From Pseudonocardia sp. TRM90224 (GTDB lineage: Bacteria > Actinomycetota > Actinomycetes > Mycobacteriales > Pseudonocardiaceae): a stretch of DNA of 50,456 bases. The notes under the pieces were generated by a model. It was not told the DNA's origin, ran no database searches, and saw nothing but the letters and a program-made list of their open reading frames with translations. The translations under genes were made by a program, and so were the position numbers. Location: contig NZ_JAJGSX010000053.1 in NCBI RefSeq assembly GCF_021245725.1, positions 1 through 50,456 on the forward strand, read 5' to 3'. This document shows positions 25,537 to 32,865 of this stretch, piece after piece (within the stretch, counting starts at the first letter, position 1; each line of letters opens with the position of its first letter).

Positions 25537-26841
25537 CTACTGCTGCGACAGCACCGCGGTGATCTCGGCGTTGTCCTTGGGAAGGTCGGCGCCGCCGTCG
25601 AGGACGGCGTTGCGGACGAGGGTCAGCCACGGGCTGTTCGTCGCGTTGAAGGCCTGCTGGAAGTTCGTCGCTACGGGCGTCTCGCCGCCGCTCGCGACCT
25701 CGTTGATGGCGACCAGCCGCGGGTCCTGCGCGGCGTAGCGGTTGCCGGCGAGGTCGGAGCGCGACACCACGTCGCGGTTCTTGCCCAGCACCTCGACCTG
25801 CGCCTGCTCGGAGAGGAGCCAGTCGAGGAAGTTCCAGGCCTGCGCGGCCTTCGTGGAGTCCTTCGAGATGCCGATCCCGTCGCCACCGACGAAGGTCGAG
25901 CGGCCGCCGTCGGGGCCGGGGATGCCGGCCACGCCGACGTCGAATCCCTGGGTCGAGGACAGCAGTGTGGCCGGGTAGAACATCAGCCCGACCTTGCCCT
26001 CGGTGAAGCCCGCGGTCCACGTGGGTCCGGCCTCGTCGCGCGAGGAGGGCAGCACGGCGCCGGCGGCCCACAGGTCGCGCCACACCTGGTAGACCTCGGT
26101 CGCGGCGGGCGAGTCGAGCAGCGACGTCCCGCCGTCGGGTGAGATCACCGGCGCACCGGCTGCCCAGATGCTGGGGAACCAGGTGAAGACCAGGCACCCG
26201 CCGCAGTTGAGGCCGGTGGCGGTGCCGTACGTGTCCGGTTTGCCGAGGGCCTGGACGGCCTTGGCCGCGGCGGCGTACTCGGCGAGGGTGGCCGGCGCCT
26301 TCTCGGGGTCGAGCCCGGCCTCGCGGAACAGGTCCTTGTTCCAGAACAGCATCGACAGGTCCAGGACGAACGGCAGCACGTGCGCGCGGTTCTCGAACGT
26401 GCCGGCCGCCATGTGGCCTTTGTTGATCGAGGTCTTGAACGGGAGGCGGTCGATGCTCGCGCTGATGTCCTGGAACAGCCCCTGGCGCACCCAGCTGGGG
26501 ACGTAGACGATGTCGGCCGCGAACAGGTCGGGCAGGCTGCCCGCGCCGGCCGCGGCGCCGACCTTCGCCACGTAGTCGTCGTTCGGGACGACGGTGAGCT
26601 CGACCTTGTTGGTGTGCGCGGCGTTGTAGGCCTCGACGAGCAGCTTCGCCTGCTTCTCCAGCGGGGCGCGGGTCCAGAGGGTGAGCGTCGTGCCGTCGTC
26701 GAGGCCGTTCGGGCCGACGGCGGCCGGGTCGGGGGCGCTCGGGGCGGCTCCGGATCCGCACGCGGTGGCGAGGCCCAGCAGCACGACCGCAGCGGCGGCG
26801 GTCAGGGTGCGCAGGATCGACCCTCTCGACGCGTTCCTCAT
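25537..26841 (-). CDS. ABC transporter sugar-binding lipoprotein
   Basis: A 434-aa family 1 extracellular solute-binding protein. The signal peptide ends in LATAC (Cys28). Typical features are DGTTLTLWTRAPLEKQAKLL, YAAAAKAVQALGKPDTYG and WNFLDWLLSEQAQVEVLG. It binds an oligosaccharide and feeds the MalF/MalG-type permeases downstream. It is the first gene of the minus-strand operon and shares a divergent regulatory region with the LacI gene at 27040. Confidence 0.92.
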   Translation of the reverse strand: MRNASRGSILRTLTAAAAVVLLGLATACGSGAAPSAPDPAAVGPNGLDDGTTLTLWTRAPLEKQAKLLVEAYNAAHTNKVELTVVPNDDYVAKVGAAAGAGSLPDLFAADIVYVPSWVRQGLFQDISASIDRLPFKTSINKGHMAAGTFENRAHVLPFVLDLSMLFWNKDLFREAGLDPEKAPATLAEYAAAAKAVQALGKPDTYGTATGLNCGGCLVFTWFPSIWAAGAPVISPDGGTSLLDSPAATEVYQVWRDLWAAGAVLPSSRDEAGPTWTAGFTEGKVGLMFYPATLLSSTQGFDVGVAGIPGPDGGRSTFVGGDGIGISKDSTKAAQAWNFLDWLLSEQAQVEVLGKNRDVVSRSDLAGNRYAAQDPRLVAINEVASGGETPVATNFQQAFNATNSPWLTLVRNAVLDGGADLPKDNAEITAVLSQQ

Positions 26842-26875
26842 GCTGAGCTCCTCGTTGCGCTCCGTCGCGGACGAT

Positions 26876-26891
26876 GAGAAATGCTTTTCGC
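26876..26891. promoter_or_regulatory. Second LacI-type operator, binding-protein side
   Basis: GAGAAATGCTTTTCGC matches 12 of 16 positions of the perfect palindrome at 26944-26959. It is 35 bp upstream of the binding-protein ATG and about 17 bp from a TTGACC -35-like element on the minus strand (26914-26909), so a repressor here would cover the promoter. Confidence 0.55.
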
Positions 26892-26933
26892 AAGCGCTAT
26901 CGAGCCAAGGTCAAATAACAAGGTCAGATGGCA

Positions 26934-26959
26934 TACTCTGCTGCCGAAAAGCTTTTCGG
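26934..26959 (+). promoter_or_regulatory. Perfect 16-bp palindromic operator and -10 for the LacI gene
   Basis: CCGAAAAGCTTTTCGG at 26944-26959 is a perfect palindrome with a central GC step, the usual architecture of LacI-family sites. A -10-like TACTCT (26934-26939) lies just before it on the plus strand. The site suggests autoregulation and control of the divergent transport operon. Confidence 0.7.
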
Positions 26960-27039
26960 AACCGTAGTCGGATCGGGTGACGACGTCAAGCGGCGGCCGT
27001 TGTTACTGTTCGGCGACGGGCGGTGTGGGCGGAGGCGGG

Positions 27040-28086
27040 ATGGCAGGCACGGAACAGGTCTCGGCGAGCGGCGAGCGCGGCCAGCGGCCGGTGACGCTCA
27101 CCGACGTCGCCCGCCTGGCCGGGGTCTCGATCGCCACGGCGTCCAAGGCGCTCAACGGACGCGACCAGGTGGCGCCGGCGACCCGGCAGAAGGTGATCGC
27201 CGCGGCCGATCGCCTCGCGTTCAGCCCCAACCCGCTGGCTCGCGGACTGCTCGCCGGGCGGACCGGCACGGTGGGCCTGCTCACCAGCGACCTGGTCGGC
27301 CGGTTCGTGATCCCGATCCTGATGGGCGCCGAGGACGCGTTCGGCGCCGGGAAGATCAACGTGTTCCTGTGCGACGCCCGCGGTGATGCCATCCGCGAGC
27401 AGCACCACCTGCGTGCGCTGCTGAGCCGCCGGGTCGACGGGCTGATCGTGGTGGGGGAGCGGACCGACCCGCGCCCGTCGTTGGGCAAGGACATCCCGGT
27501 CCCGGTGGTGTACGCCTACGCGCCGTCGGACGATCCGAGCGACCTCTCGCTCACCCCCGACAACACCACGGCGGGCCGGATCGCGGTGGAGCACCTGGTC
27601 GGCAGCGGGCGCACCCGGATCGCGCACATCTCCGGCGATCCCGGGTACGCCGCGGCGCGTGCCCGGGCCGCCGGGATCGAGGCGGCCTTGGGGGAGGCCG
27701 GGCTGGAGCGGATCGGCGACGTCCTGTTCTCCGAGTGGTCGGAGCGTTGGGGTCGTGATGCCGCCGCGCTGCTGCTGACCCAGCACCCGGACATCGACGC
27801 CGTGGTGTGCGGCTCGGACCAGATCGCACGCGGGGTGCTCGACACCGCACGCGACTTCGGCCGCGCGGTGCCCGAGGACATCGCCGTCATGGGGTTCGAC
27901 AACTGGGAGGTGCTGACGACCAACTCGCGCCCGGAGCTGACCAGCATCGATGCGAACCTGCAGGAGCTGGGCCGCACGGCGGCGCAGCGGGTGTTCGCGG
28001 CGCTGGACGGGGTGGACGTCGGCAGCGGCACGCAGTACCTGCCGCCACGGCTGGTCATCCGGGGCTCCACGATCGCGCGGCGCTGA
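27040..28086 (+). CDS. LacI-family transcriptional regulator (arabinoside locus)
   Basis: A 348-aa regulator with HTH LTDVARLAGVSIATASKALNG near residues 19-40 and an effector domain (GRTGTVGLLTSDLVGRF, RIAHISGDPGYAAARARAAG, PEDIAVMGFDNWE). The ATG at 27040 is chosen because a GGAGG lies 4 nt upstream; the frame is open a further 21 codons. It is divergent from the GH127/ABC operon and very likely binds the palindromes at 26876 and 26944, with an arabino-oligosaccharide or arabinose as inducer (inference). Confidence 0.92.
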   Translation: MAGTEQVSASGERGQRPVTLTDVARLAGVSIATASKALNGRDQVAPATRQKVIAAADRLAFSPNPLARGLLAGRTGTVGLLTSDLVGRFVIPILMGAEDAFGAGKINVFLCDARGDAIREQHHLRALLSRRVDGLIVVGERTDPRPSLGKDIPVPVVYAYAPSDDPSDLSLTPDNTTAGRIAVEHLVGSGRTRIAHISGDPGYAAARARAAGIEAALGEAGLERIGDVLFSEWSERWGRDAAALLLTQHPDIDAVVCGSDQIARGVLDTARDFGRAVPEDIAVMGFDNWEVLTTNSRPELTSIDANLQELGRTAAQRVFAALDGVDVGSGTQYLPPRLVIRGSTIARR

Positions 28087-28139
28087 GGGATCCCACCCTC
28101 CCCGCGGTCATGTTTCGTGGGCCGCCCGCACCGATACGA

Positions 28140-28168
28140 GAGGGCAGGAAAGCCACTTTCCGGCCCTC
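28140..28168. repeat. AAAGCCACTTTC palindromic repeat, single unit
   Basis: A 29-bp palindromic unit with core GGAAAGCCACTTTCCGG, flanked by GAGGGCA and GCCCTC. It lies 54 bp after the LacI stop and is the same unit type as 3747-3775 and 21610-21638. Confidence 0.85.
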
Positions 28169-28369
28169 ACAGAGCCTGGACGTGCTGTCAGGTGAATCGC
28201 CGCATGCCCCTGTCCGACGGTGCTCACCGTCGATTCACCGTGCACACCGCCGGCCATGTGCAAAGCACACCGCCGGTGTGCATAGTGCGCCCCGCTCCCA
28301 ACCGCGGAGCCCACCCGGCTCCGCACAGCGACCTCCCCGCGAGCAGGACGCGTGCGCAACGCACACGTT

Positions 28370-28422
28370 GCCAGGAAAGCCACTTTCCTGGCACCACAGG
28401 ACAGGAAAGTGGCTTTCCTGGC
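28370..28422. repeat. Paired AAAGCCACTTTC palindromes, variant flanks
   Basis: Two units at 28370-28392 and 28402-28422 have perfect GCCAGGAAAG / CTTTCCTGGC-type arms around CCA and TGG centres. The outer arm differs from other copies (CCAGG instead of GCAGG) but keeps complementarity, which suggests selection on structure rather than sequence. The flank CACACGTTGCCAGGAAAG also recurs, inverted, near 37066-37087. Confidence 0.85.
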
Positions 28423-28453
28423 ACCCCCGACCACCCACCCGGACGAGGGGCAC

Positions 28454-28503
28454 GGTCAGCTCGCACTCGCTCACATGTAGGCGTGAACGACTGCGAGTTG
28501 ATC
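28454..28503. repeat. Long imperfect hairpin, first of two similar copies
   Basis: The left arm at 28454-28474 (starts GGTCAGCTCGCA) pairs with the right arm at 28483-28503 with 4 mismatches in 21 and an 8-nt loop. A related, more diverged structure follows at about 28516-28565 (CGCACTCACTCAT and AACAGTGAGTTGACC). Both contain an ACTC(G/A)CTCA motif and end in GAGTTGA. Confidence 0.65.
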
Positions 28504-28826
28504 AACTCGGGGAGCGGTGAACGCGCACTCACTCATCAGCAGCCATGAACAACAGTGAGTTGACCAAGTCCCGGACTGCCCGCACCATCCGACGCCGACC
28601 ATGATCACCAGCCTGGCGCACGAACCGACCAAAATGAGTCGTTCACGCACCGAGACGGTGATCATGAACCCGGCCCTCGCCGCCCGAGCCGCACCCGCGT
28701 GCGACCGGGCACGAGCGGTTTCCGACCTCTGTCAGCCCGCAGCCGCGGACCCCAGTTGCGCCCGGCACGGATTCAGGCCCGGCAGCCCGCCCCGGCCGAC
28801 GAGGTGGAGTGGATGGCGTGGGCTGG

Positions 28827-29336
28827 CTAGACCGGCTCGCTGTACCAGCGCCGGTGCACGGCTGGTTCGACCATGAGCACGCTCGCGGTGGCGACGGCAG
28901 CGACGAGCCAGACCAGCCGGTCCGTCGAACCGACCGCGGCGACGATCCCCGCAACCGCCGCGACGGCCGGGCGGACCAGCGTGAACGGACCCAGCGCGAG
29001 CACCATCACGAACGTGCTCTCCCGCATCGGCAGCAACAGGTAGGAGATGAGCGAGAGCACCACGACCGCGGCGAAGGGCAGCAGCACCAGGAGCATCCGC
29101 CCACCGGCCGAGACCAGCTCGTCGTAGCGCTGCCCCGGGTCCGCCGCGACCGCGATCCCGATCGCGACGAGCAGACCCACGGCCGCGGCGCCGGCGGCGC
29201 CGACCCCGAGCCCGCGCCAGGCGGCACGCCGGTTGTAGGCGTCCTTGCGGATCCGCGCGTTGCGGCCCGTCGCGGCCCGGAACCCGGCGAACAGGCCGTC
29301 GACGAGCGCCAGCACCCCCAGCGTGATCGGGATCAT
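28827..29336 (-). CDS. Small integral membrane protein, function unknown
   Basis: A 169-aa protein with four or five hydrophobic segments (ITLGVLALVDGLFAGF, GAAGAAAVGLLVAIGIAVAA, GRMLLVLLPFAAVVVLSLIS, LVWLVAAVATASVLMV). I do not recognise the family. The ATG at 29336 overlaps the stop of the upstream methyltransferase gene (ATGA), so the two are cotranscribed. Confidence 0.8.
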   Translation of the reverse strand: MIPITLGVLALVDGLFAGFRAATGRNARIRKDAYNRRAAWRGLGVGAAGAAAVGLLVAIGIAVAADPGQRYDELVSAGGRMLLVLLPFAAVVVLSLISYLLLPMRESTFVMVLALGPFTLVRPAVAAVAGIVAAVGSTDRLVWLVAAVATASVLMVEPAVHRRWYSEPV

Positions 29337-30241
29337 CTGGGACCCACGAGACCCTTCGCCCGGCGACCCAGCTCGGCGCGGAACCGCGCCGTCAGCGCGG
29401 GGCGGATCCCGATCACCGGCCGCATCGCGGCGCAGAACGGGTTGGCGTGCCGGGTGGGTTCGAACAGGAACGTCTCCATCCCGCTCGCCTGTGCCGCGGC
29501 GGCCAGCAGCACGTCGTCGCCGTGGGCTCGACGCGCCGACGCCACCCCGTCGTGCCGGCCGAGCGGCTCCCGCATCCGGGCGCGGTGGTAGATCCAGGCG
29601 CCCAAGGGCGCGAGGCGGGTCGCTGCGATGTCGTAGTGCACGAACGCGGCCGTCGCGGGCCGGTCCTGCGCGCGGAAGAACGTCCCCAGCGCGTCGGCGG
29701 GGAAGTGGTGCAACACGCCGTTCGAGAGGTAGAGGGTCGCGTCCTCGTCCAGCGCGAAGGCGTCGCCGCACACGAACCGGCAGGGCAGCCGCTCCTCGAC
29801 GGCGAGCCGCTGCGCCTCGCCGACCAGCGCGGGGTTGAAATCGACGCCGATCAGCTCGACGTCGGGCCCGAGCACGCCCGAGCTGGCCAGCGCCCGGACG
29901 ACGTAGCCGAGGCCGCACCCGATGTCCACCACCCGCAGCGGGTGAACGCCCCCGTCGCGGGCCGCCGCGAGCACCGGGACGAGCATCTCCGCGAACCGCT
30001 GCGCCATGTGCAGCTCCTCGCCGAGCCGCTGCAGCTCGGTGTGGGCGCGCACGAGCAGCCGGTCGACGGCAGCGTCGTCGAGGTTGGGGCCATCGGTCGG
30101 GATCCGCTCCACGATGCGGGCTGCCCGCGCGTCGGCTGCCGCCCGCAGCCGGGCGACGACGTCCGCCTTGACGACGGGCAGCCGCTGCCGAGTGGCCGGA
30201 TCCCAGCTCACCACCAGGTCGGAGATCTCCAGCACGGCCAT
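29333..30241 (-). CDS. SAM-dependent methyltransferase
   Basis: A 302-aa class I methyltransferase. Motif I is VVDIGCGLGYVVRAL, followed by IGVDFNPALVGEAQRL (acidic ribose-binding residue) and a motif IV region DATLYLSNGVLHHF. An N-terminal extension of about 95 residues (MAVLEISDLVVSWDPATRQR) may fix substrate specificity. The acceptor is unknown. It is translationally coupled to the small membrane protein downstream, so the substrate could be a lipid or membrane compound, but this is only a guess. Confidence 0.85.
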   Translation of the reverse strand: MAVLEISDLVVSWDPATRQRLPVVKADVVARLRAAADARAARIVERIPTDGPNLDDAAVDRLLVRAHTELQRLGEELHMAQRFAEMLVPVLAAARDGGVHPLRVVDIGCGLGYVVRALASSGVLGPDVELIGVDFNPALVGEAQRLAVEERLPCRFVCGDAFALDEDATLYLSNGVLHHFPADALGTFFRAQDRPATAAFVHYDIAATRLAPLGAWIYHRARMREPLGRHDGVASARRAHGDDVLLAAAAQASGMETFLFEPTRHANPFCAAMRPVIGIRPALTARFRAELGRRAKGLVGPR

Positions 30242-30300
30242 GGCGGCACCGTACCGGCGGGCGCGGTCGCCGATTCGAGGCCGCGCCCGCGGGTCGTGGA

Positions 30301-30306
30301 TACGAT
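30301..30306 (+). promoter_or_regulatory. -10 element of a probably leaderless methyltransferase gene
   Basis: TACGAT (TANNNT type) ends 6 nt before the GTG at 30313, leaving no room for a Shine-Dalgarno sequence. This is the usual arrangement of leaderless actinobacterial genes. Confidence 0.45.
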
Positions 30307-30312
30307 CACGAG

Positions 30313-31035
30313 GTGCCCGACGCGATCTTCGCCGATCCCCGGCTCGCGGCCGTCTACGACGCGTTGGAGGGGGAGCGCGCCGACCTGAAGGCCTACCTCG
30401 ACATCGCCGACGAGCTGGGTGCGGGTCGGGTGCTCGACGTCGGCTGCGGCACGGGCTGCCTGGCGTTGCTGCTGGCCGGCACCGGCCGCGAGGTCGTGGG
30501 TGTCGACCCGGCTGCGGCGTCGCTGGCGATCGCGAGGTCGAAGGAAGGCGCTGATCGAGTCGCCTGGGTGCTCGGGGACGCCAGTACCGTGCCGGCCGTC
30601 GGGATGGATCTCGCCGTGATGACCGGGAACGTGGCTCAGGTCTTCCTCACCGACGACGACTGGGCCCGAACCCTGCAGGGCGTTCATGCCGCGCTGCGGC
30701 CCGGGGGCCATCTCGTGTTCGAGACGAGGCGGCCCGAACGTCGGATCTGGGAGGAGTGGGCCGCAGGTTTCGGGCGGTCCACCTACGACATCCCGGGGAT
30801 CGGATCGGTGGAGCAGTCCTCTGAGGTGACCGACGTGAGCCCCCCGTTCGTGTCCTTTCGTGGCACCTACACGTTCCAGTCCGACGGCGCCGTCATCACC
30901 TCCAAGTCGACCCTCCGGTTCCGCAGCCGGCACGAGGTGGAGGAAAGTCTTGCGGCCCACGGCTTCCACGTGCGGGATGTGCGGGAAGCCCCAGATCGCC
31001 GGGGCCTCGAGTTCGTGTTCCTCGCGCAGCGATAG
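30313..31035 (+). CDS. SAM-dependent methyltransferase
   Basis: A 240-aa class I methyltransferase with motif I VLDVGCGTGCLALLLAG, VVGVDPAAASLAIAR, the post-I stretch MDLAVMTGNVAQVFL and a late LRPGGHLVFETRRPE. The C-terminal part (FRSRHEVEESLAAHGFHVRDV) is typical of small-molecule methyltransferases. Acceptor unknown. The GTG at 30313 appears leaderless. It is divergent from the methyltransferase at 29333 with a 71-bp gap, and 106 bp separate it from the membrane protein downstream. Confidence 0.87.
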   Translation: MPDAIFADPRLAAVYDALEGERADLKAYLDIADELGAGRVLDVGCGTGCLALLLAGTGREVVGVDPAAASLAIARSKEGADRVAWVLGDASTVPAVGMDLAVMTGNVAQVFLTDDDWARTLQGVHAALRPGGHLVFETRRPERRIWEEWAAGFGRSTYDIPGIGSVEQSSEVTDVSPPFVSFRGTYTFQSDGAVITSKSTLRFRSRHEVEESLAAHGFHVRDVREAPDRRGLEFVFLAQR

Positions 31036-31141
31036 TGCCGGAATTGTCTGAATCGATCTGAGCGCCGGCCGTTGACGCCCTGTCGTTGGCTTCTAGACTT
31101 GAGTCGTTCACCACTTGTCAATCTTCTTCATCCAGTGAAGG

Positions 31142-31939
31142 GTGTCGCAGGTGGTGCAAGCGGTTGATGGGAAGCGCGCGTTGGACGATGGGCCGACGCA
31201 GGAGCTGCCCGTCGTCGGCAGCCGGGCCGTCGAGACGGATGATCCGCGCAGGTTGCCCCGCAGCGTGGCCGCCCTGGCCCGGCTGGGGCAGCGGAGATGG
31301 GTGTCCGCCGCCGTCGCGATGGTGATCGTCGTGTTCGGTGTGCTGGGTGCTCTCATCCCGGGTGAGTTGGTGGAGTTCCGCGGGGAGTGGCGATTCGATC
31401 TCGACGGGGAGAACACCCTGCCCGCGCTTTTCTCCGCCGCGTTGCTCGTGTGCGGTGGGCTGAGCCTGCTCACGGTCGCGATATCGATCCGCTACATCGC
31501 GTTGGGGATCATCGGCGCGCTGCTCACCTATATGGCTTTGGACGAGGTGCTGGGGATCCACGAAAGGTTGGAGACGGTCACCGGTATCAGCTGGCAGGCG
31601 CTGTACCTGCCGATCGCCGCTGTGGCCGGGGTCGCAGCCCTGCTGATCGGTGAGCGGCTGCGCAGGGCTCGGCTGTTCCTGCCGTGCGTGGCGTTGGCCG
31701 CGGGCGGTGTGGCGTGGGTCGTCGCCCAGCTGCTGGAGAAGCTCGAGTGGGAGGGCGACGTCCCCCAGCCGGGCTACGTGCCCATGATGGTCACCGAGGA
31801 GATCCTCGAGATGGTCGGCTCGTTCTCGTTCCTCATCGCAGGGTTCGCCCTTGCCATCGCGGTGAGCCGGGAGTTGCTCCTGCCGCCGCGGCACCAGCAA
31901 GCCGGACGACGGAACGGCGCGGCAGGCTCGCCCCGCTGA
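31142..31939 (+). CDS. Six-helix membrane protein, function unknown
   Basis: A 265-aa protein with a charged cytoplasmic N-terminus of about 50 residues and six helices (WVSAAVAMVIVVFGVLGALI, LPALFSAALLVCGGLSLLTV, ALGIIGALLTYMALDEVLGI, LYLPIAAVAGVAALLIG, LFLPCVALAAGGVAWVVAQL, FSFLIAGFALAIAV). Conserved-looking charged residues sit in helices (MALDEVLGIHERLE). I do not recognise the family. The start may be GTG 31142 or GTG 31151; the GAAGG upstream fits the latter better. A 69-aa cysteine-rich peptide gene follows on the same strand after 113 bp, and the pairing may be functional. Confidence 0.75.
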   Translation: MSQVVQAVDGKRALDDGPTQELPVVGSRAVETDDPRRLPRSVAALARLGQRRWVSAAVAMVIVVFGVLGALIPGELVEFRGEWRFDLDGENTLPALFSAALLVCGGLSLLTVAISIRYIALGIIGALLTYMALDEVLGIHERLETVTGISWQALYLPIAAVAGVAALLIGERLRRARLFLPCVALAAGGVAWVVAQLLEKLEWEGDVPQPGYVPMMVTEEILEMVGSFSFLIAGFALAIAVSRELLLPPRHQQAGRRNGAAGSPR

Positions 31940-31990
31940 CCTGGGCACGGCGGCGGCAAGAATACGACGATTCCTGGCGGCCGGGAGTAT

Positions 31991-32018
31991 TTGGGGATTC
32001 TCCGGTCATTCATACGCT
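31991..32018 (+). promoter_or_regulatory. Putative promoter of the cysteine-rich peptide gene
   Basis: A -35-like TTGGGG (31991-31996) and a -10-like TACGCT (32013-32018) are 16 bp apart, about 35 bp before the GTG at 32053. It lies in a locally AT-richer stretch between two genes of the same strand. Confidence 0.35.
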
Positions 32019-32052
32019 GTCGACACAGTCTCCCATTCGAATCGGGGTCAAC

Positions 32053-32262
32053 GTGATCGGCTTCGTCGCCAAACTATCGGATCGCATCCTCAGCACACTC
32101 GTCCCGCAGGCCGGCGCGGCTGCGCAGTCGCCACCCTGCAAGCAGGCGCCGCCACGGTTCTGCTCGTGCTACGGCAGCCGGGCGTCCTATCGGCCCTGCA
32201 TCATCTGCAGCGATGGCAAGATCTCGTGCAGCCCGACCTGTTCGCTGACATACACCTGCTGA
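32053..32262 (+). CDS. Cysteine-rich 69-aa peptide with leader-like N-terminus
   Basis: A 69-aa product from GTG 32053, with a GGGG five nt upstream as possible ribosome-binding site. Residues 1-28 form an amphipathic leader-like segment (GFVAKLSDRILSTLVPQAG, then AAAQSPP) unlike a Sec signal. Residues 29-69 carry eight Cys (29, 37, 39, 49, 52, 59, 63, 69) with motifs RFCSCYGS, RPCIICSDGK, SCSPTCS and a terminal YTC. The Ser/Thr/Cys-rich end is compatible with a ribosomal modified peptide precursor, a disulfide-rich secreted peptide or a metal-binding protein. No lanthipeptide synthase, radical-SAM enzyme or peptidase gene is adjacent. Neighbours are a six-helix membrane protein upstream and a MerR/metallo-hydrolase pair downstream. 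The family is not recognised. Confidence 0.7.
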   Translation: MIGFVAKLSDRILSTLVPQAGAAAQSPPCKQAPPRFCSCYGSRASYRPCIICSDGKISCSPTCSLTYTC

Positions 32263-32430
32263 CGACCGGCGGCAGGGCGAAGCGCGCAGAGTTTCGGCGT
32301 GAATCGGAACGGGCAGTTACAGGCGCGCGGCCCCGACCGCATGGGTTCCCGACCCCTCGGCAGGAACCCGGCCGACAGCAGGGCGGTCCAGCACCGGATC
32401 GCCCTGCTGCCGCGTGTTGCGCCGGTCCGT

Positions 32431-32838
32431 TCAGGCGGGCGGGATGCGGGAGGCGATCTGTTCCTGGGCGTGCGGACACTGGTCGAAGGCCACTGGGCAG
32501 GTGAGAGCGTGCTCGATGAGGCCCTTCGCCGCCTGTGCCTGGGCGATCCGGTGCTCGAGGACGGTGACGTGCCGACGAAGCAGATCGGCGTGGTCCATCG
32601 GGTTGTCCGTGGACAGGATCTCGTGCAAGTCGCGCAATCCCAGGTTGGCTTCCTTGCCCATCAGGATCATGGCCACGCGCGCCAGATCGGCCTGCCCGTA
32701 GCGGCGTTGCCCACCGGCGTCCCGAGCGGGAGCCAGCAGGCCGATGCTCTCCCAATGCCTCAGCACGTGGGTGGCCAGGCCGAACCGGTCGGCGATCTCG
32801 CCGATGGTGAAGCAGGGGCCCGGAGCGGTTGACTTCAT
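32431..32838 (-). CDS. MerR-family transcriptional regulator
   Basis: A 135-aa MerR regulator. The winged HTH is FTIGEIADRFGLATHVLRHW near residues 10-29, followed by GQRRYGQADLARVAMI and a short coiled-coil dimerisation segment (HADLLRRHVTVLEHRIAQAQ). The C-terminal tail has two Cys and a His (TCPVAFDQCPHAQE) that might bind metal or sense redox, though they are not in the SoxR or metal-sensor pattern I know. It is divergent from the metallo-hydrolase-like gene with under 30 bp between starts. A TAATGT (minus strand, 32848-32843) lies 4 nt before its ATG. Confidence 0.88.
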   Translation of the reverse strand: MKSTAPGPCFTIGEIADRFGLATHVLRHWESIGLLAPARDAGGQRRYGQADLARVAMILMGKEANLGLRDLHEILSTDNPMDHADLLRRHVTVLEHRIAQAQAAKGLIEHALTCPVAFDQCPHAQEQIASRIPPA

Positions 32839-32865
32839 GTGCACATTAACCAGCAGCCTGCCGGC

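Larger units (their letters stand above)
28087..28826. other. Repeat-rich intergenic region between convergent genes
   Basis: No gene is supported here. The gap holds two AAAGCCACTTTC elements (28140 and 28370), a near-perfect palindrome GCACACCG-C-CGGTGTGC (28265-28281), a pair of similar long hairpins (28454-28503 and about 28516-28565) and a 10-bp inverted repeat CATGATCACC (28600-28609) with GGTGATCATG (28657-28666). From about 28670 to 28826 I see nothing specific. Confidence 0.75.

Noticed and set aside
28087..28826. Small genes in the repeat-rich gap
   Set aside because: Short ORFs here simply translate the hairpin repeats and have no coding signature.
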